NCBI GenBank assembly: GCA_016716715.1 | Contig: JADJVE010000002.1 | Span: 434,001-498,000, forward strand | Direction of reading: 5' to 3' | Length of the DNA: 64,000 bases | Source: Acidobacteriota bacterium | GTDB lineage: Bacteria > Acidobacteriota > Thermoanaerobaculia > UBA5066 | Notes under the pieces: model-generated | The model's input: only the letters and a program-made list of their open reading frames with translations | Told to the model about the DNA's origin: nothing | The model's database searches: none | Program-made: the position numbers and the translations under genes | Part shown: positions 28,466 to 37,139 of the stretch, in pieces | How the letters are laid out: every line of letters starts with the position of its first letter | How positions within the stretch are numbered: the first letter of the stretch is position 1

Positions 28466-29350
28466 ATGGCATTGCGAATCGTCGTCGTGGGCGCCGGGGG
28501 GCAGCTCGGTCAGGCACTGGTGCGCGAGCTGCGAAAGACCGGCCACGAGGTCGCCGCCCTGACGCGCGCCGCGCTCGACGTCACCCAGCGCTTCGCCGTC
28601 CTCGACCGCGTCGCGAAGCTCCAGCCCGAGGTCATCGTGAACGCGACCGTCCTCGGGGTCGACGCCTCGGAGGACGACCCGAAACTGGCGCTCTCCGTGA
28701 ACGCGTTCGCGGTGAGGAGCCTCGCGGACGTCGCCCGCTCCGCCGGTGCGGCGCTCGTCCAGTACTCGTCCGACTACGTCTTCGACGGCGCCGCCACGGC
28801 GCCCTATCGCGAAACCGACAAGCCCAACCCCGTGAACGTGTACGGCGCGACGAAGCTCCTCGGAGAGATCTACGCGCAGAACGCGCCGCGCGGGTACGTG
28901 ATCCGCGTCGAGGGCCTCTTCGGAACGCCCGGCAGCAAGGGGACGATCGACAAGATGATCGCCGAGGCGAAGCAGGGCCGGACGATCACGGCGTTCTACG
29001 ACCGCAAGGTCTCCCCCATCCACGTGGACGACGTCGCGGCCGCGACGCGGCGGCTCGTCGAGAAGAAGGCGGCCGCGGGGATCTACCACTGTGTGAACTC
29101 GGGGTTCGCGACGTGGCACGAGATCGCGCTCGAGATCGTGCGCCTCGCTGCGAGCCCGTCCAACGTGATCCCGGCGTCGCTGGAGCGCTCCGGGCTGCGC
29201 ACGGCGCGCCCGCTCTTCTCGGCGCTGTCGAACGAGAAGCTTGCGAACGCCGGCATCGACCTCCCGCCCTGGCAGTCCGCGCTCGAGCGCGCGGTCCGCG
29301 AAGCGCCCACGCCGGCGAAGCCGACCTCGGGCGTCCGGCCGCGGGCCTGA
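28466..29350 (+). CDS. rfbD: dTDP-4-dehydrorhamnose reductase-like protein
   Basis: 294 residues, an extended short-chain dehydrogenase. The nucleotide-binding motif VVVGAGGQLGQAL, the RmlD-type LQPEVIVNATVLGVDASEDD, YSSDYVFDGAATAPY and the catalytic YGATKLLGE (Tyr-x-x-x-Lys) are in order. RmlD makes dTDP-L-rhamnose for surface polysaccharides. No other rhamnose genes lie nearby, so the specific substrate is less certain. A TACAGT box ends 9 bases before the ATG. Confidence 0.85.
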   Translation: MALRIVVVGAGGQLGQALVRELRKTGHEVAALTRAALDVTQRFAVLDRVAKLQPEVIVNATVLGVDASEDDPKLALSVNAFAVRSLADVARSAGAALVQYSSDYVFDGAATAPYRETDKPNPVNVYGATKLLGEIYAQNAPRGYVIRVEGLFGTPGSKGTIDKMIAEAKQGRTITAFYDRKVSPIHVDDVAAATRRLVEKKAAAGIYHCVNSGFATWHEIALEIVRLAASPSNVIPASLERSGLRTARPLFSALSNEKLANAGIDLPPWQSALERAVREAPTPAKPTSGVRPRA

Positions 29351-29354
29351 AGCG

Positions 29355-29732
29355 TCAGCGCCCGGTCAGAACCACGAACGCCCAGTTCGCCGCGAGCGCG
29401 AGGCCGGCGGCGGCGCCGGCCCAGCGGGGCGGCGCGCCGTCCGGGACGCCCTGCCCGCGGAGCGCGAGGACGAGCGCGACGAGGCCGCCCCCGAAGAAAA
29501 CCGCCACAGCGAGCGTGACGAGCGGGTTCCACGCGAGGGCCGCGAAGGCGTCGAGCCGCGCGAGCGCGAGGAGCGCGCGCGTCCCGCCGCACGTCGGGCA
29601 GGGGACGCCCGTGATCGCGCGGAACGCGCAGACGGGCGCGCCCGCCGCGAGATCGCGCGCGAACGGGGCGGCCGCGGCGCAGAAGAGCGCCGCGCCGCCC
29701 CAGAGAAACGCGAGCTGGCGTCCGGGGGTCAC
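29355..29732 (-). CDS. DUF2752 membrane protein
   Basis: About 125 residues from GTG 29732. The signature CAFRAITGVPCPTCGGTRAL (C-x-x-C-G-x-T-R) and three membrane helices define DUF2752, common beside YIP1 or TM2 proteins. Start chosen because it lies just after the stop of the YIP1 gene; an upstream ATG would overlap that gene by 38 bases. Role unknown, perhaps membrane zinc binding. Confidence 0.8.
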   Translation of the reverse strand: MTPGRQLAFLWGGAALFCAAAAPFARDLAAGAPVCAFRAITGVPCPTCGGTRALLALARLDAFAALAWNPLVTLAVAVFFGGGLVALVLALRGQGVPDGAPPRWAGAAAGLALAANWAFVVLTGR

Positions 29733-29733
29733 G

Positions 29734-30453
29734 CTACCGGTTGAACGCCGAGAAAAGAGCGGCCCCGGCAAAAATCATCCCGATCGCGGCGCAGCCGCAG
29801 CACAGGACGACCGGCAGGAGGATGCCCATCAACGCCTTGCCCTGGTTCGCCTTGTGGAGCTGCTGGACGCCCAGCATCATCAGGTAGATCCGCCAGACGA
29901 GCGCCACGAGCCCGCCGACGAACGGGATCACGTAGGCGATGTGCGCGATCGACGAGTACGACACGACGCGGAACGTGCCCTCGAACTGCGACTTCGAGCC
30001 TGCGAGCGCTCCCACGATCATGAACGAGACGTGGAAGATCGCGCTGCCGATGAAGAGCCCGATCACGATGAAGATCGGCGCGAGGATGATGTTCGCGATG
30101 AGGCCGCCGCCGCCCATTCCCATCGCCCCGAAGCGGCTGTACTGGGCCGGCAGCATCTTCATCAGCCCGGCCCCGAACATCGTGCTCCACACGGCGTTGA
30201 AGATGGCGCCCACCCAGGCGACGATCAGCGCGAAGAGCAGCGGGCGCGTGTAGTCGCCCGTCTCGCGCGTGCGCGCCCAGGCCTGCTCGGGCGCCGTGAT
30301 GAAGAGCTTCGCGGTGTCCAGGAACGACTCGGGGCCGATCGCCTGCGTCTCCCAGGCGAGGCCGGAGCCGGCGGGCATGAACGGCGGCGGGCCCTGTGGC
30401 GGAGGTGGAGGCGGCGGCGGATATCCGGATCCGGGCGGCGGAACGCTCGACAT
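29734..30453 (-). CDS. YIP1-family membrane protein
   Basis: 239 residues. A Pro-rich cytosolic leader (GYPPPPPPPPQGPPPF) precedes the YIP1 domain: FITAPEQAWARTRETGDYTRP, then five helices (PLLFALIVAWVGAIFNAVW, ILAPIFIVIGLFIGSAIFH, VLCCGCAAIGMIFAGAAL). ATG 30453 with GGAGGA upstream. Bacterial YIP1 proteins have no settled role. Cotranscribed with the DUF2752 gene. Confidence 0.82.
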   Translation of the reverse strand: MSSVPPPGSGYPPPPPPPPQGPPPFMPAGSGLAWETQAIGPESFLDTAKLFITAPEQAWARTRETGDYTRPLLFALIVAWVGAIFNAVWSTMFGAGLMKMLPAQYSRFGAMGMGGGGLIANIILAPIFIVIGLFIGSAIFHVSFMIVGALAGSKSQFEGTFRVVSYSSIAHIAYVIPFVGGLVALVWRIYLMMLGVQQLHKANQGKALMGILLPVVLCCGCAAIGMIFAGAALFSAFNR

Positions 30454-30530
30454 GGAGTCCTCCTCTCGATTGGTCGTCTCGCATCCTAACGCCGCTAGGC
30501 TGCCGTGCGTAGTTGCGGGAAGATTGGGCC

Positions 30531-32579
30531 ATGCGCATGCCGTTCCACCGTCCCGCCCTTCTCGCCGCCATCCTCGTCTCCGTCGCTTCCACCGCCCTCG
30601 CGGTCGAGGCCCCTCCGGCAAAAAAGGCCTTCGGCGTCGACGACCTCTGGGCCGTCAAAAGGGTCGGTGCCCCTGTGCTCGCGCCCGACGGCACGCGCGC
30701 GGCATACGCCGTCACGGCCTACGAAGGCGACGAGATGAAGGCGAACGCGGACCTTTACCTCGTGGACGTCGCCTCCGGCGCGTCGCGCCGCCTGACGGCG
30801 AACAAGGCCTCCGACACGTCGCCCGCCTTCAGCCCGGACGGCAGGCGCCTCGCGTTCCTCTCCAAGCGCGAGGGCGACGCCGCCGCCCAGCTCTACGTCC
30901 TGCCGCTCGACGGCGGCGAGGCCGAGCGCCTGACGGACATGCCCACCGCGGTCGCGAACCCGAAGTGGTTCCCGGACGGCACGCGCATCGCGTTCCTCGC
31001 GAACGTCGTCGCCGGAGCGGAGTCGCCGGAAGAGACGAAGAAGGCACTCGAGAAGCGCGAGAAGAACCCCGTCAAGGCGCGCACCAGCGAAAACCGCCTC
31101 TTCCGCTATTGGGACCACTGGCTCACGGACGGCGAGTACCCGCACCTCTTCGTCGTGGACGTCGCCACGAAGAAGGTCACGGACCTCACGCCCGGCAGCA
31201 AGCGCTACTTCGGCCTCGACGAGGGCGGGTCGTTCGACATTTCGCCCGACGGCAAGTCCGTCGTCTTCGCCGCGAACAGCACGCCCGAGCCGTACGCGAC
31301 GCTCAACTGGGATTTGTTCCTCGTCCCGGCCTCGGGCGGCGAGGTGAAGAACCTCACGCCCGCCCGCGAGGGCGAGGACGTGAGCCCGGTCTTTTCGCCG
31401 GACGGGAAGACGATTGCCTTCGGCACGCAGCTCAAGGCCGACGGCTGGCCCGACTACACGCGTCTCGCGCTCCTCGACGTCGCGACGGGCAAGGTCGCGC
31501 TCCTGACGGACGGCTGGGAGAACTCGTGCGGCGGCTGGAAGTTCGCGCAGGACGGAAAGTCGATCGTCTTCACGGCCGAGGTGCGCGCGCGGACGAACCT
31601 TTACGCGCTCCCCGTCACCGGCGGGACACCGCGCCTCGTCTGGAAGGGCGGCACGGCCGCCGGCCCGTCCGTCACTCCGGGCGGCGAGGTCGTCTTCCAG
31701 CGCCACGACCTGAATCACCCGCCCGAGATCGCCGCGGCGAAGCTCGACGGGACAGGCTTCCGGATGCTCACGCACGTCAACGACGCGCTCGTCGCGACAT
31801 GGAACCTCGGCGCCGTCGAGGAGATGACCTTCAAGGGCGCTGCGGGCGACGACGTCCAGATGTTCGTCGTGGCCCCGCCGGGAGCCGAGGCCGGGAAGAA
31901 GTACCCGCTCGTCCAGCTCATCCACGGCGGGCCGATCGGGACGTTCGGGGACGCGTTCTCGTTCCGCTGGCACCCGCACGCGTTCGCGGCGCCGGGCTAC
32001 GTGGTCGCGATGGTGAACTTCCACGGCTCGTCCAGCTTCGGGCAGAAGTGGGTCGAGTCGATCCTCGGCGCCCACCCGGACAAGCCGTTCACGGACGTCA
32101 TGAAGGCGACGGACGTCCTGATCGCGCAGGGGCGCGTGGACGCCTCGCGCATGGCGGCGGCCGGCGGCTCTTACGGCGGCTTCCTCGTGAACTGGATCGC
32201 GGGCCACACGGACCGCTTCAAGTGCCTCGTCTCGCACGCGGGCGTCTACGACCTCATGGCGCAGTACGCGTCGGACGCGACCTACGGCCGGCACCACTCC
32301 TACGGCGGCACGCCGTCAACGAACCGCGACGCCGTGGAAAAGTGGAGCCCGAACCGCTACGCGGCCGCGTTCAGGACTCCCGTGCTCATCGTGCACGGCG
32401 AGAAGGACTACCGCGTGCCGATCGGGCAGGGCCTAGAGTTCTACGGCACGCTCACGGCCAAGGGCGTCCCGGCGCGCCTCGTCTACTTCCCGGACGAGAA
32501 CCACTGGGTCCTCAAGGGCCCGAACGCGAAGCTCTGGTACGGAGAGGTCCTCGGCTGGTTCGACCGCTGGATGAAGTAG
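30531..32579 (+). CDS. Secreted S9 peptidase (dipeptidyl/acylaminoacyl peptidase type)
   Basis: 682 residues. Signal peptide LLAAILVSVASTALAVEA, then a beta-propeller with repeated S-P-D-G motifs, then an alpha/beta hydrolase with AAAGGSYGGFLVNWIAGH (nucleophile Ser), TPVLIVHGEKDYRVP (Asp) and FPDENHWVLKGPN (His). All catalytic residues are present, unlike the S9 protein at 15861. Start chosen at the ATG that gives the best signal peptide. Probably degrades peptides in the periplasm. Confidence 0.92.
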   Translation: MRMPFHRPALLAAILVSVASTALAVEAPPAKKAFGVDDLWAVKRVGAPVLAPDGTRAAYAVTAYEGDEMKANADLYLVDVASGASRRLTANKASDTSPAFSPDGRRLAFLSKREGDAAAQLYVLPLDGGEAERLTDMPTAVANPKWFPDGTRIAFLANVVAGAESPEETKKALEKREKNPVKARTSENRLFRYWDHWLTDGEYPHLFVVDVATKKVTDLTPGSKRYFGLDEGGSFDISPDGKSVVFAANSTPEPYATLNWDLFLVPASGGEVKNLTPAREGEDVSPVFSPDGKTIAFGTQLKADGWPDYTRLALLDVATGKVALLTDGWENSCGGWKFAQDGKSIVFTAEVRARTNLYALPVTGGTPRLVWKGGTAAGPSVTPGGEVVFQRHDLNHPPEIAAAKLDGTGFRMLTHVNDALVATWNLGAVEEMTFKGAAGDDVQMFVVAPPGAEAGKKYPLVQLIHGGPIGTFGDAFSFRWHPHAFAAPGYVVAMVNFHGSSSFGQKWVESILGAHPDKPFTDVMKATDVLIAQGRVDASRMAAAGGSYGGFLVNWIAGHTDRFKCLVSHAGVYDLMAQYASDATYGRHHSYGGTPSTNRDAVEKWSPNRYAAAFRTPVLIVHGEKDYRVPIGQGLEFYGTLTAKGVPARLVYFPDENHWVLKGPNAKLWYGEVLGWFDRWMK

Positions 32580-32583
32580 GCCC

Positions 32584-33567
32584 GTGAAATACGCGACCCT
32601 CGGCCGCACCGGCGTCACGGTCTCGCGCCTCGCGCTCGGGTGCATGTCGTACGGGGATCCGGCGTGGCGCCCGTGGGTGCTGACGGAGGAGCAGGCGCAG
32701 CCGTTCTTCCGGCGCGCCCTCGAGGCCGGGATCAACTTCTTCGACACGGCCGACATGTACTCGATGGGCGTCAGCGAGGAAATCACCGGGCGCGCGCTCC
32801 GGAATTACGGGCGGATGGAGGAGATCGTCCTCGCGACGAAGGTCCACTTCCCGATGTCGAAGAGCCCGAACATGGGCGGCCTCTCGAGAAAGCACGTCGT
32901 CCAGGGCTGCGAGGCGAGCCTCAGGCGCCTCGGCGTCGAGACGATCGACCTCTACCAGATCCACCGCTGGGACGGCTCCGTGCCGATCGACGAGACGCTC
33001 GCGGCGCTCGACCAGCTCGTCGCGCAGGGCAAGGTGCGCTATCTGGGCGCCAGCTCGGGCCCGGCGTACAAGCTCGCAAAGGCGCTCGCGCTCTCGGACG
33101 CGCGCGGCTGGGCGCGCTTTGCCTCCATGCAGAATCACTACAACCTCCTCTACCGCGAGGAGGAGCGCGAGATGCTGCCGCTCTGCCGCGAGGAGGGGAT
33201 CGCCGTGATCCCCTGGTCCCCTCTCGCCCGCGGCCTCCTCGCCGGCACCCGCGCGAGCGCGCAGGCCGCCGCCACGACGGCTCGCGGCGCCGCCGACGAC
33301 TACACCGGGAGGCTCTACGACTCCCCGTCGGACGCGGAGGTGATCGAGGCCGTCCGCAAGGTCGCCGCCGCCCGAGGCTGTCCGCCCGCGGAGGTCGCGC
33401 TCGCCTGGCTCCTCTCCCGGCCGGGCGTCACCGCGCCCATCGTCGGGGCGACGAAGATCGAGCACCTCGAGGCCGCGCTGAAAGCCGTCGACACGGTCCT
33501 CTCGGACGACGAGGTTGCCGCTCTCGAAGCGCCGTACCGGCCGCACGGCGTCCGCGGTTTCGCGTGA
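32584..33567 (+). CDS. Aldo/keto reductase
   Basis: 327 residues, NADPH-dependent TIM-barrel reductase. N-terminal MKYATLGRTGVTVSRLALG, then FFDTADMYSMGVSEEI with catalytic Asp and Tyr, TKVHFPMS with the Lys, and YQIHRWDGSVP with the His. The C-terminal cofactor segment VTAPIVGATKIEHLEAAL is typical. Four bases after the S9 peptidase gene. Physiological substrate unknown; the AKR11/YajO-like group is closest by appearance. Confidence 0.92.
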   Translation: MKYATLGRTGVTVSRLALGCMSYGDPAWRPWVLTEEQAQPFFRRALEAGINFFDTADMYSMGVSEEITGRALRNYGRMEEIVLATKVHFPMSKSPNMGGLSRKHVVQGCEASLRRLGVETIDLYQIHRWDGSVPIDETLAALDQLVAQGKVRYLGASSGPAYKLAKALALSDARGWARFASMQNHYNLLYREEEREMLPLCREEGIAVIPWSPLARGLLAGTRASAQAAATTARGAADDYTGRLYDSPSDAEVIEAVRKVAAARGCPPAEVALAWLLSRPGVTAPIVGATKIEHLEAALKAVDTVLSDDEVAALEAPYRPHGVRGFA

Positions 33568-33626
33568 GGTCCGGATGGGCGCGGAGCGTCCGTTCGTGAT
33601 CCAATAACGCGACCGGCTCGCACACA

Positions 33627-34481
33627 ATGTTTCCGTCCAGCGCTCTCTGGGCTCTCGCCGCGGCCGCCCTCGCCCTGGGGGCGTGGCTGCTCCATCGGTA
33701 TCGCGTTTCCCGCCTCGTCCGCCGCGAGCGCGAGCTCACGCACGAGCTGAGGGAGAAGACGCTCGAGCTGAGGGAGAAGACCGCCGAGCTCGAGCAGTCG
33801 AACGCCCTCCTCGCCGAGACCTCTCTCACGGACAAGCTCACGGGCCTCAAGAACCCGCGCTTCGTCGAGGCGGCGATCGGGATGCTCCTCGCGCCGGCAC
33901 GCAAGCCCGTGCGCGACCCCGAGCAGCGAACCGAGTGCGTCGCGATCCTCCTCGCCGACGTCGACGGCCTCGACGACGTCAACGACGCCTTCGGAGGCGA
34001 AGGCGGCGACGCGGTTCTCCAGGCCGTCGCGGACGCGATCTCCGCCTCGGTGCGCGGCGGCACGGTCGTCGCCCGCTGGAGCGGCGACGAATTCCTCATC
34101 GTCGCGCGCGTGCGGTTCGGCGGCGAGGCCGGCGCCCTCGCCGTGCGCCTGAGACACGCCGTCGCCTCGTGGGTGAAAGCCGGCCCGGGCGACGGCGCGA
34201 AGCCCGTCACGATCTCGATCGGTTTCTCGGTAGAGCCGCTCATGCGCGCGCGGCCGCACCTCGCCTCCTTCCGCGACCACCTCCAGCTCGCGAGCGGCGC
34301 GCTCCGGCGCGCCAAGGCCGCCGGGGGGAACCTCGCGTGCGGCTGGCGCGTGAACGACGAGGCCCTCGAGGCCGCGATCTCCCTCCACGGCGAGCCCGGG
34401 GCCGTGCGCGTCCTCCGAAAGCCGGACGAGGCCGAGGCCGCGGGTCTCATCTCGCCCGCGCTCGAGCACCGCGAAGGCTGA
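33627..34481 (+). CDS. Membrane-anchored GGDEF-domain protein
   Basis: 284 residues. One N-terminal helix (ALWALAAAALALGAWLLHRY), then a heptad-rich coil (RERELTHELREKTLELREKT), then a GGDEF domain: TDKLTGLKNPRF, ILLADVDGLDDVN with the metal Asp, and ARWSGDEFLIVA. The signature is S-G-D-E-F, not G-G-D-E-F, a variant still found in some active cyclases. It probably makes cyclic di-GMP under control of coil dimerisation, but activity is not certain. Confidence 0.85.
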   Translation: MFPSSALWALAAAALALGAWLLHRYRVSRLVRRERELTHELREKTLELREKTAELEQSNALLAETSLTDKLTGLKNPRFVEAAIGMLLAPARKPVRDPEQRTECVAILLADVDGLDDVNDAFGGEGGDAVLQAVADAISASVRGGTVVARWSGDEFLIVARVRFGGEAGALAVRLRHAVASWVKAGPGDGAKPVTISIGFSVEPLMRARPHLASFRDHLQLASGALRRAKAAGGNLACGWRVNDEALEAAISLHGEPGAVRVLRKPDEAEAAGLISPALEHREG

Positions 34482-34486
34482 CGCGC

Positions 34487-35461
34487 TCAGCCCGGGATCA
34501 GAAGGATCTTCCCGGCCGTCCCGCGCCCCTCGAGCGCCCGGTGGGCGGCGGCGGCGGCGGCGAGCGGAAGCTCGCGGTCGATCCGGAGCGGGAGCGAGCC
34601 CTCCTGGACCCAGCCGAGGACGTCCGCGGCCCGCGCGAGCAGCTCCTCGCGCGACGCGACGTAGGCGAAGAGCGAGGGACGCGTCAGGAAGATCGAGCCC
34701 TTCGTGTTCAGGATCTGCGGGTCGATGGCGGGGGCCGCCCCGCTCGACTGGCCGAAGAGCGCCATCGTCCCGCGCGGGACGAGGACGTCGAGGCCTTTCT
34801 CGAACGTGGTCTTCCCGACGGAGTCGAAGACGGCCGCGACGCCCTTGCCGCCCGTCAGCCGTTTCGTTTCGGCGACGAAATCCTGCTCCGTGTAGAGGAT
34901 GACCTCATCGGCGCCGGCCGCCCGCGCGAGCGCGGCCTTCTCCGGCGTCGAAACGGTGCCGATGACACGCGCGCCGCGCTTCTTTGCGATCGCGCAGAGA
35001 AGGAGTCCCACGCCGCCCGCGGCGGCGTGGACGAGGCACGTGTCGCCGGGGCCGAGCGGACGCGTCGACGTCGCGAGGTAGTGCGCCGTCATGCCCTGCA
35101 GCATCGCCGCGCACGCCTGCCGGGTCGTCACCCCGTCCGGAACCCGCACGAGACGCGCCGCGGCGACGAGGGCGCGCTCGGCGTACGCGCCCTGCGCGTT
35201 CACGGTCGCGACGCGGTCGCCCGGCGCGACCTCCGTGACGCCGGGCCCGACGGCCTCGACCACGCCCGCGGCCTCGCTGCCGAGGGTGAACGGGAGCGCG
35301 GCCGGCTTGTAGACGCCCGTGCGGAAGTAGACCTCGATGAAGTTGACCCCGACCGCCTCGATCCTGACGAGCGCCTCGCCGGTTTTCGGCGCCGGATCGG
35401 GGACGTCTTCGTAACGCAGCGCCTCGGGGCCGCCCGGCGCGTGGACGCGGATGGCTTTCAT
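34487..35461 (-). CDS. NADPH:quinone oxidoreductase (zinc-free MDR family)
   Basis: 324 residues. MKAIRVHAPGGPEALRYEDVP is the typical QorA start; then EAVGVNFIEVYFRTGVY, PFTLGSEAAGVVEAVGPGV, and the NADPH loop LVHAAAGGVGLLLCAIAKKR. Zinc-ligand cysteines are absent, as expected for quinone reductases. Converges with the GGDEF gene (5 bases between stops). Confidence 0.9.
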   Translation of the reverse strand: MKAIRVHAPGGPEALRYEDVPDPAPKTGEALVRIEAVGVNFIEVYFRTGVYKPAALPFTLGSEAAGVVEAVGPGVTEVAPGDRVATVNAQGAYAERALVAAARLVRVPDGVTTRQACAAMLQGMTAHYLATSTRPLGPGDTCLVHAAAGGVGLLLCAIAKKRGARVIGTVSTPEKAALARAAGADEVILYTEQDFVAETKRLTGGKGVAAVFDSVGKTTFEKGLDVLVPRGTMALFGQSSGAAPAIDPQILNTKGSIFLTRPSLFAYVASREELLARAADVLGWVQEGSLPLRIDRELPLAAAAAAHRALEGRGTAGKILLIPG

Positions 35462-35496
35462 GCGGGGAAGTCTACGGCGGGCCGCCCGGTCGCGCT

Positions 35497-37128
35497 CTAC
35501 TCGAACCAGCCGTTCACGTCCACGATCGCGTGCACCGGGCCGGCCGCCGTGTTCTGCACGAAGTACGAGCCGGAGCCGTCCGACGCGAGACCGACGAGCG
35601 CGTTGTTCGCGCGGGTCTGCCCGGCGCGGAACCTCACGGTCTCGACGCCCGGCGGCGCCGCGAGGTCGCCGGGATAGACGGCGAGCGCGCCGGCGGCGGA
35701 GCCGCCCGCGGCCGTCACGTTCGCGGAGACCGTGGTGGCGCTTGCGGGAATCCCGCACGCGCCCGCCGCGACGAGCTTCCGGATCTCCCCCGCCCCGAGC
35801 GCTCCGCCGGAAATGCGCGTGTCCACGGCGCGGCACGGGAGAAGCGTGTGAAATCCGGCGCCGCTCTTCACGATCGCGAAGGAGTCCCTCACGACACCGT
35901 CCACGCGCACGAAGCGGACGTCGAGGCGGCCGCCGTGTGCGTCGATCACGAGCGAGCCGCGCTCGGCGAGGCTGCGGAACATCGCGGGATGGTTCAAGGG
36001 GCCGGTGCCGAGCTGCCCGCCGCTGCCCGCGACGACGTAAGCCGTGCCCGCATGAGGGGTCCGCGCGGAAGGCTTGCGGTACGGCCCGGTTCCCGCCGGG
36101 TCACCCGTGCCGCCGTCCTTCTTCATGCCCGCCGTGAACGTCGTCGAGTCGGCGTAGTGCCCGTCGAGGAGGAAGGAGCGCTCGTAGACGTGCGAGTGCC
36201 CGGCGAGGACGAGATCCACGCCGCCGGCCTCGAGGATCGGGTTCACGTACTGGCGCATCTCGATGAGCTCGGTCTCCGTGTCCGAGTCGTGCGTGCCCTT
36301 GGTGTAGGGAGGGTGGTGCCAGTAGGCGACGATCCACGTCTGCGCCGTCGCGGCGAGGTCGGCCGCGAGCCACGTGAGCATCGCGCCGCCGGGCAGCCGG
36401 CTCACGTCCCAGGCGTCGAGGCACACGAAGTGCACGTTCCCGGCGTCGAACGAGTAGTACGCCTCGCTGCCGGACGCGACGCCGCCGGCCTCCGCGGCCT
36501 TCGGCAGGCGGAAGATGTCGAAGTAGACGCCCGTCCCCGTGTTGCCGTTCGCGGAGCCGCCGTCGTGGTTTCCGAACGCCGGCCAGAGCGGCGTCGACGC
36601 CAGCTGCGCCGGGTAAGTCCCGAAGACCGCGGCCTGGTACTCGGCGTCGGTGCCCGCCACGTATGCGTTATCGCCGAGCATGAGCCACAGGTCCGCCGGC
36701 CGTGGGCCCGCGTACGCCAGGTACGCGTCGCGCACGGCGCGCGCGTTCGCGTCCGCGGTGCCGGAGTCGCCGAGCGCCCAGATCCGGAGCGGCGCGGCGG
36801 ACCCGGGCGAGGGCGGCGTCACGAAGGACGCGAGCGGGGCGGGCGCGAGGATGCCCGAGGCGGTACCGACCGCGTAGAGGTAGCGGGTCCGGGGACGGAG
36901 ACCCGTCACGGCGATCGCGTGCTCCGTCGCGGACGCCGCGTCCGAGAACACGACCCCGAGCGGCACATCGATCTCCCACACGAAGACGCGGCCGTCCACG
37001 GGCACGTCCGTCCGCCAGCAGACGACGACGGACGCGCTGGTCGCGGTCTGAAGGTAAGGCCCGCGCGTCACGGCCAGCGCGAGCGCGCCGTGAGCGGCGA
37101 GCGAGAGGCCCGCGAGAAAGATGCGTAC
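35497..37128 (-). CDS. Secreted metallophosphoesterase (purple acid phosphatase-like)
   Basis: About 544 residues. Order: hydrophobic leader (FLAGLSLAAHGALALAV), a fibronectin-like N-domain (PYLQTATSASVVVCWRTD), the metallophosphoesterase core (LRIWALGDSGTA, LMLGDNAYVAGTD, PAFGNHDG, AYWHHPPYTKG, LVLAGHSHVYER), and a C-terminal module of about 118 residues ending HAIVDVNGWFE that recurs at 44504. The metal ligands are complete. The start is unclear: the leader begins with a GTA codon where a GTG would be expected, and no ATG or GTG fits nearby. Confidence 0.85.
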   Translation of the reverse strand, partial: VRIFLAGLSLAAHGALALAVTRGPYLQTATSASVVVCWRTDVPVDGRVFVWEIDVPLGVVFSDAASATEHAIAVTGLRPRTRYLYAVGTASGILAPAPLASFVTPPSPGSAAPLRIWALGDSGTADANARAVRDAYLAYAGPRPADLWLMLGDNAYVAGTDAEYQAAVFGTYPAQLASTPLWPAFGNHDGGSANGNTGTGVYFDIFRLPKAAEAGGVASGSEAYYSFDAGNVHFVCLDAWDVSRLPGGAMLTWLAADLAATAQTWIVAYWHHPPYTKGTHDSDTETELIEMRQYVNPILEAGGVDLVLAGHSHVYERSFLLDGHYADSTTFTAGMKKDGGTGDPAGTGPYRKPSARTPHAGTAYVVAGSGGQLGTGPLNHPAMFRSLAERGSLVIDAHGGRLDVRFVRVDGVVRDSFAIVKSGAGFHTLLPCRAVDTRISGGALGAGEIRKLVAAGACGIPASATTVSANVTAAGGSAAGALAVYPGDLAAPPGVETVRFRAGQTRANNALVGLASDGSGSYFVQNTAAGPVHAIVDVNGWFE

Positions 37129-37139
37129 AAGCGTTCGCT

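Noticed and set aside
30495..32297. 600-codon open frame antisense to the S9 peptidase
   Set aside because: Composition is typical of the antisense of GC-rich coding DNA, and the opposite strand has full catalytic motifs.
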